This document shows positions 1 through 6,186 of a stretch of 6,433 nt of DNA, piece by piece (position 1 is the first letter of the stretch; each line of letters begins with the position of its first letter). Both the position numbers and the translations under genes were made by a program. The DNA comes from an uncultured Oxalobacteraceae bacterium (lineage in GTDB: Bacteria > Pseudomonadota > Gammaproteobacteria > Burkholderiales > Burkholderiaceae). Below the pieces are notes generated by a model. It saw only the letters and a program-made list of their open reading frames with translations, searched no databases and was not told the DNA's origin. The stretch is taken from the NCBI GenBank assembly GCA_946479705.1, contig CAMLHI010000122.1:1-6433 (forward strand). Reading direction: 5' to 3'.

Positions 1-16
1 GGATGCTTGTATCGGC

Positions 17-1033
17 TTACTTCTTGCCAGGCTGGTAGATCTGGTCGAAGGTGCCGCCGTCGGCAAAGTGGGTCTTCTGGGTCTGCTGCCAGGTGCCGCT
101 CACTTCGCTCAGCTTGAGCAGCTTGATTTTCGGGTACTGGGCAGCGTATTGCTTGACGTATTTGTCGACCACCGGACGGTAGTAGTTCTTGGCGATGATG
201 TCCTGGCCTTCGTCGCTGTACAGGTATTGCAGATAGGCTTCGGCAAGCTTGCGGGTGCCGTGCTTGTCGGCGATCTTGTCGACCATGGCGACCGGCGGCT
301 CGGCCAAAATGCTGACCGATGGGGCGACGATCTCGACCTTGTCCGGACCGAGCTCCTTGATGGCGAGCAGGGCTTCGTTTTCCCAGGCCAGCAGGACGTC
401 GCCAATGCCGCGCTCGACAAAGGTGGTGGTGGCACCACGTGCGCCCGAATCGAGCACCGGAACATTGCGGAAAATCTTGGTGACGTATTCGCGCGCCGAG
501 GCTTCCGTGCCGCCCGGCTGCTTCAGGGCATAGCCCCAGGCCGCCAGGTAGTTCCAGCGCGCACCGCCCGAGGTCTTCGGATTCGGGGTGATGATCGATA
601 CCCCAGGCTTGATCAGGTCGCCCCAATCCTTGATGCCTTTCGGATTGCCCTTGCGGACCAGGAACACGATGGTCGAGGTGTAGGGCGCGGCATTGTGCGG
701 CAGGCGCTTTTGCCAGTCAGGCTTGATCAAGCCTTTGTCGGCCACCGCTTCGATGTCGTAGCCCAGACCCAGGGTGACAACGTCGGCTTCGAGGCCGTCG
801 ATCACGGTGCGGGCTTGCTTGCCCGAGCCGCCGTGCGATTGCTTGACCGTGACGGTGTCGCCGGTCTTGGCTTTCCACTGTTTGGCGAACGCGGCGTTGA
901 AGTCCTGGTACAGCTCGCGGGTCGGGTCGTACGAGACGTTCAGCAAACTCACGTCGGCGGCGGCTGCCAGTTGCGACAACAAGCCCAGGGCAAGTGCGGG
1001 GAGCAGGCGTTTGGAGAACAGGTGGTGGGCCAT
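17..1033 (-). CDS. sbp: Periplasmic sulfate-binding protein of a sulfate ABC transporter (Sbp/CysP family)
   Basis: This protein captures sulfate (possibly thiosulfate) in the periplasm and hands it to a CysTWA-type ABC permease for assimilation. The 338-residue length fits the family (about 330-340). An N-terminal signal peptide ([19 protein letters not shown], residues 8-26) predicts cleavage near residue 26, giving a mature start [15 protein letters not shown] that is typical of Sbp. Family motifs are visible: [11 protein letters not shown] at 65-75, [19 protein letters not shown] at 151-169 (the sulfate-binding protein signature) and [12 protein letters not shown] at 194-205, whose backbone amides contact the anion in known structures. 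I chose the ATG at 1033 because a GAAAGAG ribosome site lies 8 nt before it; a GTG three codons upstream would collide with that site. Transporter genes would be expected beyond the left edge. Sbp versus CysP substrate preference cannot be told from sequence alone. Confidence 0.95.
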   Translation of the reverse strand: MAHHLFSKRLLPALALGLLSQLAAAADVSLLNVSYDPTRELYQDFNAAFAKQWKAKTGDTVTVKQSHGGSGKQARTVIDGLEADVVTLGLGYDIEAVADKGLIKPDWQKRLPHNAAPYTSTIVFLVRKGNPKGIKDWGDLIKPGVSIITPNPKTSGGARWNYLAAWGYALKQPGGTEASAREYVTKIFRNVPVLDSGARGATTTFVERGIGDVLLAWENEALLAIKELGPDKVEIVAPSVSILAEPPVAMVDKIADKHGTRKLAEAYLQYLYSDEGQDIIAKNYYRPVVDKYVKQYAAQYPKIKLLKLSEVSGTWQQTQKTHFADGGTFDQIYQPGKK

Positions 1034-1211
1034 CTTGAACACTCTTTCGTTGGTGATGTAGAGGTGTCCAGATTACTCAGCCTGTTGCCGAAAACGAAGG
1101 AATTTTATCGCCTATCCTTCATCGCTTTTCGCATGACGATCCCGCTCGCACGGCATTCGCCGCATAAGCGCACCGTGCAGTAGTATGCCGGGCACGGTGA
1201 AGGAGATGCGC
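1034..1211 (-). promoter_or_regulatory. Upstream region of the sulfate-binding protein gene
   Basis: These 178 bp separate the sulfate-binding protein gene from the small gene upstream, enough for an independent promoter. Read on the minus strand, a TAAAAT (complement of 1102-1107) and a TAATCT (complement of 1068-1073) are possible -10 elements, each with a poor -35. A poor -35 is expected for sulfur-assimilation promoters activated by CysB, and the AT-rich stretch around 1091-1110 could be an activator site. This is inference; I cannot define a CysB site with certainty. Confidence 0.3.
1171..1199. repeat. Perfect 8-bp inverted repeat (possible hairpin) after the small gene
   Basis: CACCGTGC (1171-1178) and GCACGGTG (1192-1199) are perfect reverse complements separated by 13 nt. 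In the minus-strand transcript the hairpin begins 13 nt after the stop codon of the 70-residue gene. No T-run follows the stem, so an intrinsic terminator is not supported; it may protect the 3' end of the mRNA or be a protein site. A second weak pair, CGGCAT at 1151-1156 with ATGCCG at 1185-1190, could form an alternative fold. Confidence 0.4.
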
Positions 1212-1424
1212 TTAGTGTGCCTTGGACAGGATCAGCAGCCAGCGGCGCATCAGCAGCACTTCCACATGACCTGGCTCGACGCCGGTATCGCATTCGATCA
1301 GCGGATTGACCGGGTAGAAGCGCTTGCGGAAGTCACGCGTGACCAGCACCTCACGGCGGCCCAGGCGCATCATGAAGGGAGTAGGGGCGTATTCCATACC
1401 GAAATTGCTGTTCAAGGTGGTCAT
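1212..1424 (-). CDS. Uncharacterised 70-residue protein with LexA-type boxes in its promoter region
   Basis: I do not recognise this protein. It begins MTTLNSNFGMEYAPTPFMMR and ends VLLMRRWLLILSKAH. It has no signal peptide and no convincing membrane helix; the only hydrophobic stretch (residues 54-67) is broken by R60 and R61. It is slightly basic, has one cysteine (C45) and an arginine-rich centre (GRREVLVTRDFRKRFYP, 22-38), suggesting a small cytosolic, partly beta-stranded protein that might bind nucleic acid or another protein; this is inference. The ATG at 1424 is chosen because AAAGGA lies 7-8 nt before it; a longer reading from a TTG at 1478 would start inside the promoter. That it is a real gene is supported by the ribosome site, a clear promoter region and the absence of a better frame. 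The two LexA-type boxes 56-94 bp upstream suggest DNA-damage induction. Confidence 0.72.
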   Translation of the reverse strand: MTTLNSNFGMEYAPTPFMMRLGRREVLVTRDFRKRFYPVNPLIECDTGVEPGHVEVLLMRRWLLILSKAH

Positions 1425-1466
1425 GACAAGGTCCTTTGTTGAGGTTTCCGTTGATCGAGTGATCAC

Positions 1467-1507
1467 AGAATAGCACAACTACTGTATGAATCCACAGGTA
1501 CTGTGAA
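1467..1507 (-). promoter_or_regulatory. Candidate promoters of the 70-residue gene, overlapping the LexA boxes
   Basis: Reading the minus strand, two candidate promoters are visible. One is an extended -10, TG-C-TATTCT (complement of 1475-1467), giving a leader of about 35 nt. The other has TTCACA as -35 (complement of 1507-1502), a 16-nt spacer and TACAGT as -10 (complement of 1485-1480), whose elements lie inside the two LexA boxes. Either would be blocked by LexA bound at 1480-1518. A small inverted repeat, TGATC-GAGT-GATCA at 1452-1465, falls at the expected transcript start or early leader. Confidence 0.45.
1480..1499. promoter_or_regulatory. LexA (SOS) box 1
   Basis: The 20-bp site reads TACTGT, ATGAATCC, ACAGGT. 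It keeps the CTG-N10-CAG core (1482-1484 and 1495-1497) and matches 11 of the 12 outer bases of the Enterobacterial-type LexA consensus (TACTGT-N8-ACAGTA). LexA of Beta- and Gammaproteobacteria recognises this form. It shares base 1499 with box 2. Confidence 0.75.
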
Positions 1508-1518
1508 AATAAACAGTA
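1499..1518. promoter_or_regulatory. LexA (SOS) box 2, perfect outer palindrome
   Basis: The site reads TACTGT, GAAAATAA, ACAGTA, identical to the LexA consensus in all twelve outer bases, with the AT-rich middle usual for LexA boxes. The palindrome extends one more base on each side (GTACTGT at 1498-1504, ACAGTAC at 1513-1519). Its centre is 19 bp from that of box 1, so two LexA dimers would sit side by side. It lies 37 bp before the start of the PAP2 gene on the plus strand and 75 bp before the small gene on the minus strand. Confidence 0.85.
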
Positions 1519-1554
1519 CTTTTGCTGTTTGTCGCTTTTTTGCCATGGAGTCCG

Positions 1555-2271
1555 ATGCGTCCACGTTTTCGCCGTTGCTCTGCCTTCCTGGCGCGCCGCC
1601 TGGCGCCCGAGGGGGTGTTCGGCCTGCACCTGAGCGCCGGCGTGGCCGCGCTGCTGTGCGGGGCCGCGCTGTTCGGCGCGCTGGCGCATGCCGTGGCCAG
1701 CCAGGCGCCCATTACCCACCTCGATGGGCAGCTGGCGCAGTACTTCCACGCGCGTGCGCGCCCCGGCTGGACCATGTTCATGCTGGCTGTGACGCACCTG
1801 CATTCGCAGCTCGGCGTGCTGGCCATGGCGAGTGTGTTGGGCGGCTACTTTTATCGCCAGCGACTGCGCTATTGGCTGCTGGCGCTGGCCGCTTCGGTAC
1901 CGGGCGGCATGCTAATGAATGTGCTGCTAAAGTACAGCTACCAGCGCGCCAGGCCGCACTTCGATGCGCCGCTGCTGTCTTTGTCGACCTACAGTTTTCC
2001 GAGCGGTCATACCTCGGGCGCGATGCTGTTCTACGGCTTGCTGGCGGCTTATCTGTTCGGCCGCGTGGGCACCTGGCCGGCGCGCGCGGCCATCGCGCTG
2101 CTGGCGCTGGCGCTGGTGGCCCTGGTCGGCTTGAGCCGGGTGTATCTGGGCGTGCATTATCTGAGCGATGTGCTGGCGGGTGCGGCATTCGGACTGGCGT
2201 GGCTGGCCGTCTGCATCACGGCCGCGTCGACCCTGCGGCGCCATCGGGCGCGGGCACAACAGCAGGACTGA
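1555..2271 (+). CDS. PAP2-family membrane phosphatase (lipid phosphate phosphatase)
   Basis: A predicted inner-membrane enzyme that removes phosphate from a lipid phosphate such as phosphatidic acid, phosphatidylglycerophosphate or undecaprenyl pyrophosphate, with the active site facing the periplasm as in PgpB-type enzymes. All three phosphatase signature motifs are intact: K126-x6-R133-P134, P149-S-G-H152, and S194-R195-x5-H201-x3-D205, with H201 the expected nucleophile and H152 the acid. About six membrane helices are visible (near 26-48, 72-98, 104-125, 153-170, 176-193, 203-225). The ATG at 1555 has GGAG 4 nt before it; an in-frame TTG at 1522 lies just past a LexA box and has no ribosome site. 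Product 238 residues, normal for the family. It is the first gene of an operon with a lipid kinase 27 nt downstream. The exact substrate cannot be read from sequence. Confidence 0.92.
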   Translation: MRPRFRRCSAFLARRLAPEGVFGLHLSAGVAALLCGAALFGALAHAVASQAPITHLDGQLAQYFHARARPGWTMFMLAVTHLHSQLGVLAMASVLGGYFYRQRLRYWLLALAASVPGGMLMNVLLKYSYQRARPHFDAPLLSLSTYSFPSGHTSGAMLFYGLLAAYLFGRVGTWPARAAIALLALALVALVGLSRVYLGVHYLSDVLAGAAFGLAWLAVCITAASTLRRHRARAQQQD

Positions 2272-2298
2272 ACAGGAGGGGGCCTGAGGAAAATTGCC

Positions 2299-3174
2299 GT
2301 GATTATCAATGCCAGCGCAGGCTGCGGCCATCCGGACGCGCTCGCGCATGAGCTGCGCGACAAGTTCGCCGCCGTGGGCCTGGATGCCGACGTGACGATG
2401 GCCAAGGGCGGCAAGGAAATCATCGGCGCGGCGCGGCGCGCCCTGGCGGCGCATCCCGAGGTGGTGGTGGCTGGCGGTGGCGACGGCAGCATCAATGCGG
2501 TGGCGTCGGTGATGCTGGGCACGGCGGTGCCGTTCGCGGTGCTGCCGATGGGGACGCTGAACCACTTTGCCAAGGATCTCGGCGTCCCGCTCGACCTGGA
2601 TGCGGCGGTCCGCAACGTGGCCGAGGGCAAGCCGCGCAAGGTGGATGTGGGCGAGGTCAACGAGCGGGTGTTCCTGAACAATTCCAGCCTCGGCCTGTAT
2701 CCGGACATCGTGCACGACCGCGAAAAGCAGCAGCGCCGCCTGGGCCGCGGCAAGTGGCTGGCGGCATTCTGGGCGACCGTCGCGGCGCTGCGGCGCTTTC
2801 CCTTCCTGGACGTGCGCCTGCGCGTGCACGATGCCGAGCATGCGCGCCGCACGCCCTTCGTTTTTATCGGCAACAACGAGTACACCATGGCGGGCCTGGC
2901 CATCGGCGAACGGGCCTTGCTCGATGGCGGCAAGCTGAGCCTGTACATGGCGCAGCATCCGCACCGGCTGGGCCTGCTGCGCATGGCGCTGCGCGCCTTG
3001 CTGGGACAACTGAAGCACCAGCGCGATGTCGATATCATGCTGGCCGAGGAAATGGAGATCGCCAGTCACCACCGGCATTTGCGCGTGGCGACCGACGGTG
3101 AAGTCAACTGGATGGCGACGCCGCTGCGCTACCGGATCCGTCCGGCCGCGCTGACGGTGATCACGCCGGCTTAA
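2299..3174 (+). CDS. Diacylglycerol kinase-like lipid kinase (DAGK catalytic domain)
   Basis: Predicted to phosphorylate diacylglycerol or a related lipid alcohol with ATP, at the cytoplasmic membrane face (DgkB/YegS/sphingosine kinase superfamily). Nucleotide-binding motifs are GGGDGSINAV at 59-68 and MGTLNHFAKDLG at 84-95; later family landmarks are FIGNNEY at 189-195 and the conserved DGE at 266-268. The 291-residue length is normal, with no membrane helix. The start is uncertain. The GTG at 2299 has GAGGA 8 nt upstream, but begins inside the first beta strand (MIINASAG). An in-frame CTG at 2284, preceded by a strong AGGAGG 4 nt away, would add five residues and give LRKIAVIINASAG, a fuller first strand. 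No ATG is available. It lies between a lipid phosphatase (27-nt gap) and a metallophosphoesterase (9-nt gap), indicating one transcript and, with the phosphatase, a possible diacylglycerol/phosphatidate cycle. Confidence 0.9.
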   Translation: MIINASAGCGHPDALAHELRDKFAAVGLDADVTMAKGGKEIIGAARRALAAHPEVVVAGGGDGSINAVASVMLGTAVPFAVLPMGTLNHFAKDLGVPLDLDAAVRNVAEGKPRKVDVGEVNERVFLNNSSLGLYPDIVHDREKQQRRLGRGKWLAAFWATVAALRRFPFLDVRLRVHDAEHARRTPFVFIGNNEYTMAGLAIGERALLDGGKLSLYMAQHPHRLGLLRMALRALLGQLKHQRDVDIMLAEEMEIASHHRHLRVATDGEVNWMATPLRYRIRPAALTVITPA

Positions 3175-3183
3175 GGAGCTTGT

Positions 3184-4020
3184 ATGCGTACTGTGGTCCA
3201 TTTGTCCGACCTGCATTTCGGCCGGGTCGATGCCGGTCTGCTGGCGCCGCTGCGCGCCTGTATCGAAGCGCTCAATCCGGATGTGCTGGTGGTGTCCGGC
3301 GACTTGACGCAGCGCGCCAGGAGCGAGCAGTTCGAGGCAGCGCGCGAATATCTCGATACCTTGCCGGGCCCGCAGATTATCGTGCCGGGCAATCACGATA
3401 TCTCGCTGTATAACGTGTTCCGGCGTTTCGTCGATCCCCTCAAACGGTATAAACGCTATATCACCGAGGATTTGTCGCCGTCCTATGTGGACGAGGAAAT
3501 CGCGGTCATCGGGGTCAATACCGCGCGCTCGCTCACGTTCAAGGATGGCCGCGTCAATGAAGAGCAGGTGGGGGAAATCCGCCGTCAATTGAGCGGCATG
3601 GACGACAAGATCACGCGCATTATCGTGACCCACCATCCATTCGACCTGCCTTTGGGCGAGGATGACGACGACCTGGTCGACCGGGCGCCGATGGCCATGC
3701 GCGCCTTCGCCGATTGCGGGGTCGATATCTTATTGTCCGGCCATATGCATACCAGCCATGCGGGCAATACCGCCGAGCGCTACCGCATTACCGAATATGC
3801 GGCGCTGGTGGTGCAGGCCGGTACCGCCACCTCGACGCGCGGGCGCGGCGAAACCAATTCCTTCAATGTGGTGCGGATCGGGCACGAGCGGGTCGAAGTG
3901 GACCGCTACGGCTGGGATGAAATCGGCCGCCAGTATGCGTTGATGCGCACCGATCCCTTTATCCGCAAGGGCGATGTGTGGACCGCGCACACCGAGGGCT
4001 TGATGGCGGCTGGACTCTAA
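3184..4020 (+). CDS. Calcineurin-like metallophosphoesterase (CpdA/class III phosphodiesterase-like)
   Basis: A cytosolic binuclear-metal phosphoesterase; family members hydrolyse cyclic nucleotides, phospholipid head groups or other phosphodiesters. The full set of metal ligands is present: D9-L-H11, G39-D40, G69-N-H71-D, H150-H151 and G186-H187-x-H189. There is no signal peptide or membrane helix, and the 278-residue length matches CpdA-like enzymes. The ATG at 3184 has AAGGAG (3173-3178) 5 nt before it, and this ribosome site overlaps the stop codon of the lipid kinase gene, so translation is probably coupled. As the last gene of the PAP2-kinase operon its substrate may be a phospholipid-derived diester such as a glycerophosphodiester, but this is guilt by association; cyclic AMP is equally possible. 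Its TAA overlaps the TAG of the opposite gene. Confidence 0.92.
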   Translation: MRTVVHLSDLHFGRVDAGLLAPLRACIEALNPDVLVVSGDLTQRARSEQFEAAREYLDTLPGPQIIVPGNHDISLYNVFRRFVDPLKRYKRYITEDLSPSYVDEEIAVIGVNTARSLTFKDGRVNEEQVGEIRRQLSGMDDKITRIIVTHHPFDLPLGEDDDDLVDRAPMAMRAFADCGVDILLSGHMHTSHAGNTAERYRITEYAALVVQAGTATSTRGRGETNSFNVVRIGHERVEVDRYGWDEIGRQYALMRTDPFIRKGDVWTAHTEGLMAAGL

Positions 4021-5411
4021 ATCCAGTATTCGGCCAGGCGCGCGGCCAATTCCTTCAGCCGCGCCGCCCAGGGCCGGTGCCGCCATGCTTCGATGGTGAC
4101 CTGTTTGGAATCGCGCAAGTCTTCATTGAAGGCGCTTTCCATATCGCGACCGAATGCCGGGTCGATGACGATTACATTCAATTCGTAATTGTGCAAAAAG
4201 CTGCGGCGGTCGATATTGGCCGAGCCGACCGTGGACCAGCTGCTGTCGATCACGGCCGTCTTGGCGTGCAGGATGGCGACCTGCAGTTCGAAGATTTTCA
4301 CGCCGGCGGCCAGCAACTGCTCGTAAAACCCGCGGCCGGCGTGAAATACCAGGCCGTGGTCGGTCACGCCGGGCAGCACCAGTTTCACGTCCACGCCGCG
4401 CCGCGCGGCATCGCACAGGGCGCCCACGAACTGCTGGTCGGGCACGAAATAGGCCGAGGTAATGTGCACGCTGGTCTTGGCTTCCTGGATCGAAAGGATG
4501 AACGACTTGTAAATCTCGGAATCGCGGTCCGGATCGGTGGGCAGGACGCGCACCAGCTTGTCGCCGACCGGGGCCAGGCGCGGAAAGTAATCGTGCTCGG
4601 GCAGCTCGCCGGCATCCTGGTTGACCCAGTTGTCGATGAAGCTCCATTGCAGCGCGGCCACGGCCGGACCCTCGATCTTGATGTGGGTGTCGCGCCAGCC
4701 GACCTGCTTGCTGTCAGTGCGCTCCGGCTTGCGCTTGGAGCGGAAGAAGGAACTGTTGGCATAGGTGGCGCTGATGTTGATGCCGCCGGTAAAGGCGATC
4801 TTTCCATCGACCACCATCAGCTTGCGATGGTCACGGTTATTGAGTTCCCAGCGTCCGACCCGTTTGGCGGGATTGACCGGATTGAAGGCCAGCAGGGTAA
4901 TTCCGGCGCTGGCCATGCGGTCGAAAAATTCCTTGGGCACGCCGAGGGTGCCGACCGCGTCGTACAGCACATTGACCAGCACGCCCTGTTTTCGTTTGGC
5001 GATGAGCAGGTCGGCGAACTGCATGCCGATGGCGTCCTGGTCGAAGATGTAGGTTTCCAGATTGATCGAGTTCTTCGCGGCGCTGGCGGCGGCCATCATT
5101 TCCTTCATGGTGGCGGGGCCGTCGAACAGCAGGGTGACCTTGTTGCCGGCGATCAGGGGCTGTCCGGTGGCGACTTCTTCCAGCGCGGCCAGGGATTTGA
5201 GGTCGGGCGAAACCTTGCCCCAGCGCTTGGCCAGCAGGGCGGCATTCTGCTTGCTGGGCTGATGGCCGGGGGTGGTGGTGACGGTGGGCGTGGCCTTGGT
5301 GGCCGACAAGGCCCGCAGGTTGTCGACATCCGGCAAGGAGGCGCAGGCGCCGAGGGAGGCGATGACGAGCAGCGACAGCAGCAGCCGGCGGATTCGGGAC
5401 GAGCTGGTCAT
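4017..5411 (-). CDS. Phospholipase D / cardiolipin synthase-like lipoprotein
   Basis: Two HKD motifs define a PLD-superfamily enzyme: H195-R-K197-x4-D202 (followed by GKIAFTGGINI) and H382-A-K384-x4-D389 (followed by STVGSANIDRRSF). Both halves resemble ClsB/ClsC-type cardiolipin synthases, which make cardiolipin from phosphatidylglycerol or phosphatidylethanolamine; a phospholipase role cannot be excluded. The N-terminus is a lipoprotein signal: RIRRLLLSLLVIASLGAC with lipidated C23 and alanine at +2, which predicts an outer-membrane anchor, followed by a flexible linker of roughly residues 25-65. The catalytic domain would then sit in the periplasm. The ATG at 5411 has AGGAG 7 nt upstream; starts at 5435 or 5444 would put extra charged residues before the signal and have no ribosome site. 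Product 464 residues. It converges on the metallophosphoesterase gene with a 4-bp overlap of stop codons. Confidence 0.9.
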   Translation of the reverse strand: MTSSSRIRRLLLSLLVIASLGACASLPDVDNLRALSATKATPTVTTTPGHQPSKQNAALLAKRWGKVSPDLKSLAALEEVATGQPLIAGNKVTLLFDGPATMKEMMAAASAAKNSINLETYIFDQDAIGMQFADLLIAKRKQGVLVNVLYDAVGTLGVPKEFFDRMASAGITLLAFNPVNPAKRVGRWELNNRDHRKLMVVDGKIAFTGGINISATYANSSFFRSKRKPERTDSKQVGWRDTHIKIEGPAVAALQWSFIDNWVNQDAGELPEHDYFPRLAPVGDKLVRVLPTDPDRDSEIYKSFILSIQEAKTSVHITSAYFVPDQQFVGALCDAARRGVDVKLVLPGVTDHGLVFHAGRGFYEQLLAAGVKIFELQVAILHAKTAVIDSSWSTVGSANIDRRSFLHNYELNVIVIDPAFGRDMESAFNEDLRDSKQVTIEAWRHRPWAARLKELAARLAEYWI

Positions 5412-5517
5412 GGGGGATCTCCTGGTGGCAAGCATGGTCAACACTGTAGCGCTGACTCAAGGACACAGTGTACGTTGGGCGTGCTCCACGATTTGTACGC
5501 TACCGAACAGTGCGCAA
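5412..5517 (-). promoter_or_regulatory. Leader/promoter region of the PLD gene with repeated ACAGTGT-like heptamers
   Basis: This 106-bp gap lies between two minus-strand genes. ACACTGT (5441-5447) and ACAGTGT (5465-5471) form a perfect inverted repeat with a 17-nt centre, 30-60 bp before the PLD start codon. Near copies occur at 5507-5513 (ACAGTGC) and 5518-5524 (TCAGTGT), the last inside the end of the upstream gene. They could be sites for a dimeric regulator. I find no convincing -35/-10 pair and no terminator with a T-run, so transcription may partly read through from the upstream gene. Confidence 0.35.
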
Positions 5518-6186
5518 TCAGTGTGGACAGTTGGTGAGCTTGGGCCCGGCCTTGTTGGGCTCGAACATGTCCGGGCCGCTGTGATTGCCCGCATAGGTAG
5601 CGCAGTAGGTGCCGAACGGCGTTTTTATTTTGGACATGCGCCTGCCGCTGCCATCGTCGGGCGCGTTGATTTCTTCGATGCTGGCCGGTTCATCCCAGTG
5701 TTGCTTGCGCGCTGCCTGGATGCCGGCCACCAGCCGGGTTTGCGGGGTGTCGACCGGGGCGTGGATCTGGCTGGGGGACTCGCGCCGCAAGTCGCGGTCG
5801 ATCTTGCCGACCGCGCCCAAGGCCTTCTTGACGATGTCCGGCGCGGGCGGGGCGGGCGCGGCAAAGGGATCGGCCGGGACCAGTGTGATGGCTGGTGGCT
5901 CGCGCGCCGGCGCGGGGGGCGCTGGCGCTGGCGGTGTTGGGGGAAGGACGCGGGCCAGGCGGGGCGATGGCGGGACCGCTGCCGCCTTCACGTTGGCCGG
6001 GGCCGGCTTGGGCAAGGGACCCGGTGGCTGGATGTCAATCCATTGCATCGCAGGCGCGTCGGAGGGCGCCGGACGCGGCGCATCGCGCATGAGTTTCCAG
6101 GCCAGCAGCAGGCCGATGTGCAGGCACAGCACCAGCGCGAGGGCAGGAAGGCGGGAGCGGCCGGGAGCAAAATGAGTGGCGGACAT
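5518..6186 (-). CDS. Membrane-anchored proline-rich periplasmic protein, function unknown
   Basis: I do not recognise a named family. The 222-residue protein has a short cytoplasmic N-terminus, one membrane helix (LPALALVLCLHIGLLLAW, 13-30), a long proline/alanine-rich linker (about 36-117), and a small C-terminal region (118-222) with motifs SGRRMSKIKTPFGTYC and a final TNCP. Cysteines 195 and 220 could form a disulfide in the periplasm. The layout (anchor, Pro-rich spacer, small domain) is like TonB, but the C-terminal sequence does not look like a TonB domain, and no ExbBD partners are near. The ATG at 6186 is required to keep the membrane helix, though no clear ribosome site precedes it; a TATATT (complement of 6195-6200) only a few bases upstream would give a very short or absent leader. 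Its downstream neighbour on the same strand is the PLD lipoprotein, 106 bp away. Confidence 0.8.
   Translation of the reverse strand: MSATHFAPGRSRLPALALVLCLHIGLLLAWKLMRDAPRPAPSDAPAMQWIDIQPPGPLPKPAPANVKAAAVPPSPRLARVLPPTPPAPAPPAPAREPPAITLVPADPFAAPAPPAPDIVKKALGAVGKIDRDLRRESPSQIHAPVDTPQTRLVAGIQAARKQHWDEPASIEEINAPDDGSGRRMSKIKTPFGTYCATYAGNHSGPDMFEPNKAGPKLTNCPH

Noticed and set aside
68..1183. Long plus-strand open frame opposite the sulfate-binding protein gene
   Set aside because: It is the antisense shadow of a clearly conserved gene in GC-rich DNA; its translation shows no family motifs.
1171..1199. Intrinsic terminator for the small gene
   Set aside because: The stem is perfect but no T-run follows in the minus-strand direction.
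1105..1293. Small minus-strand open frame overlapping the end of the 70-residue gene
   Set aside because: No ribosome site, Arg/Cys-rich composition, and it overlaps a better supported gene in another frame.
1452..1470. CRP-like half site (TCACA at 1462-1466) in the leader of the small gene
   Set aside because: Only one half matches TGTGA-N6-TCACA; the other half reads TGATC, so it is better explained as a small TGATC/GATCA inverted repeat.
1927..3636. Long minus-strand open frame opposite the PAP2, kinase and phosphoesterase genes
   Set aside because: It spans three real genes with intact catalytic motifs; the His/Arg/Gln-rich product is typical of antisense shadow frames.
5441..5471. Possible further LexA box at the ACACTGT/ACAGTGT inverted repeat
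   Set aside because: The spacing between the CTG and CAG halves is far longer than the ten bases LexA needs.
3978..5537. Plus-strand open frame of 519 codons opposite the PLD gene
   Set aside because: The PLD frame has a lipoprotein signal, ribosome site and two HKD motifs; the opposite frame is a Gly/Gln-rich shadow.
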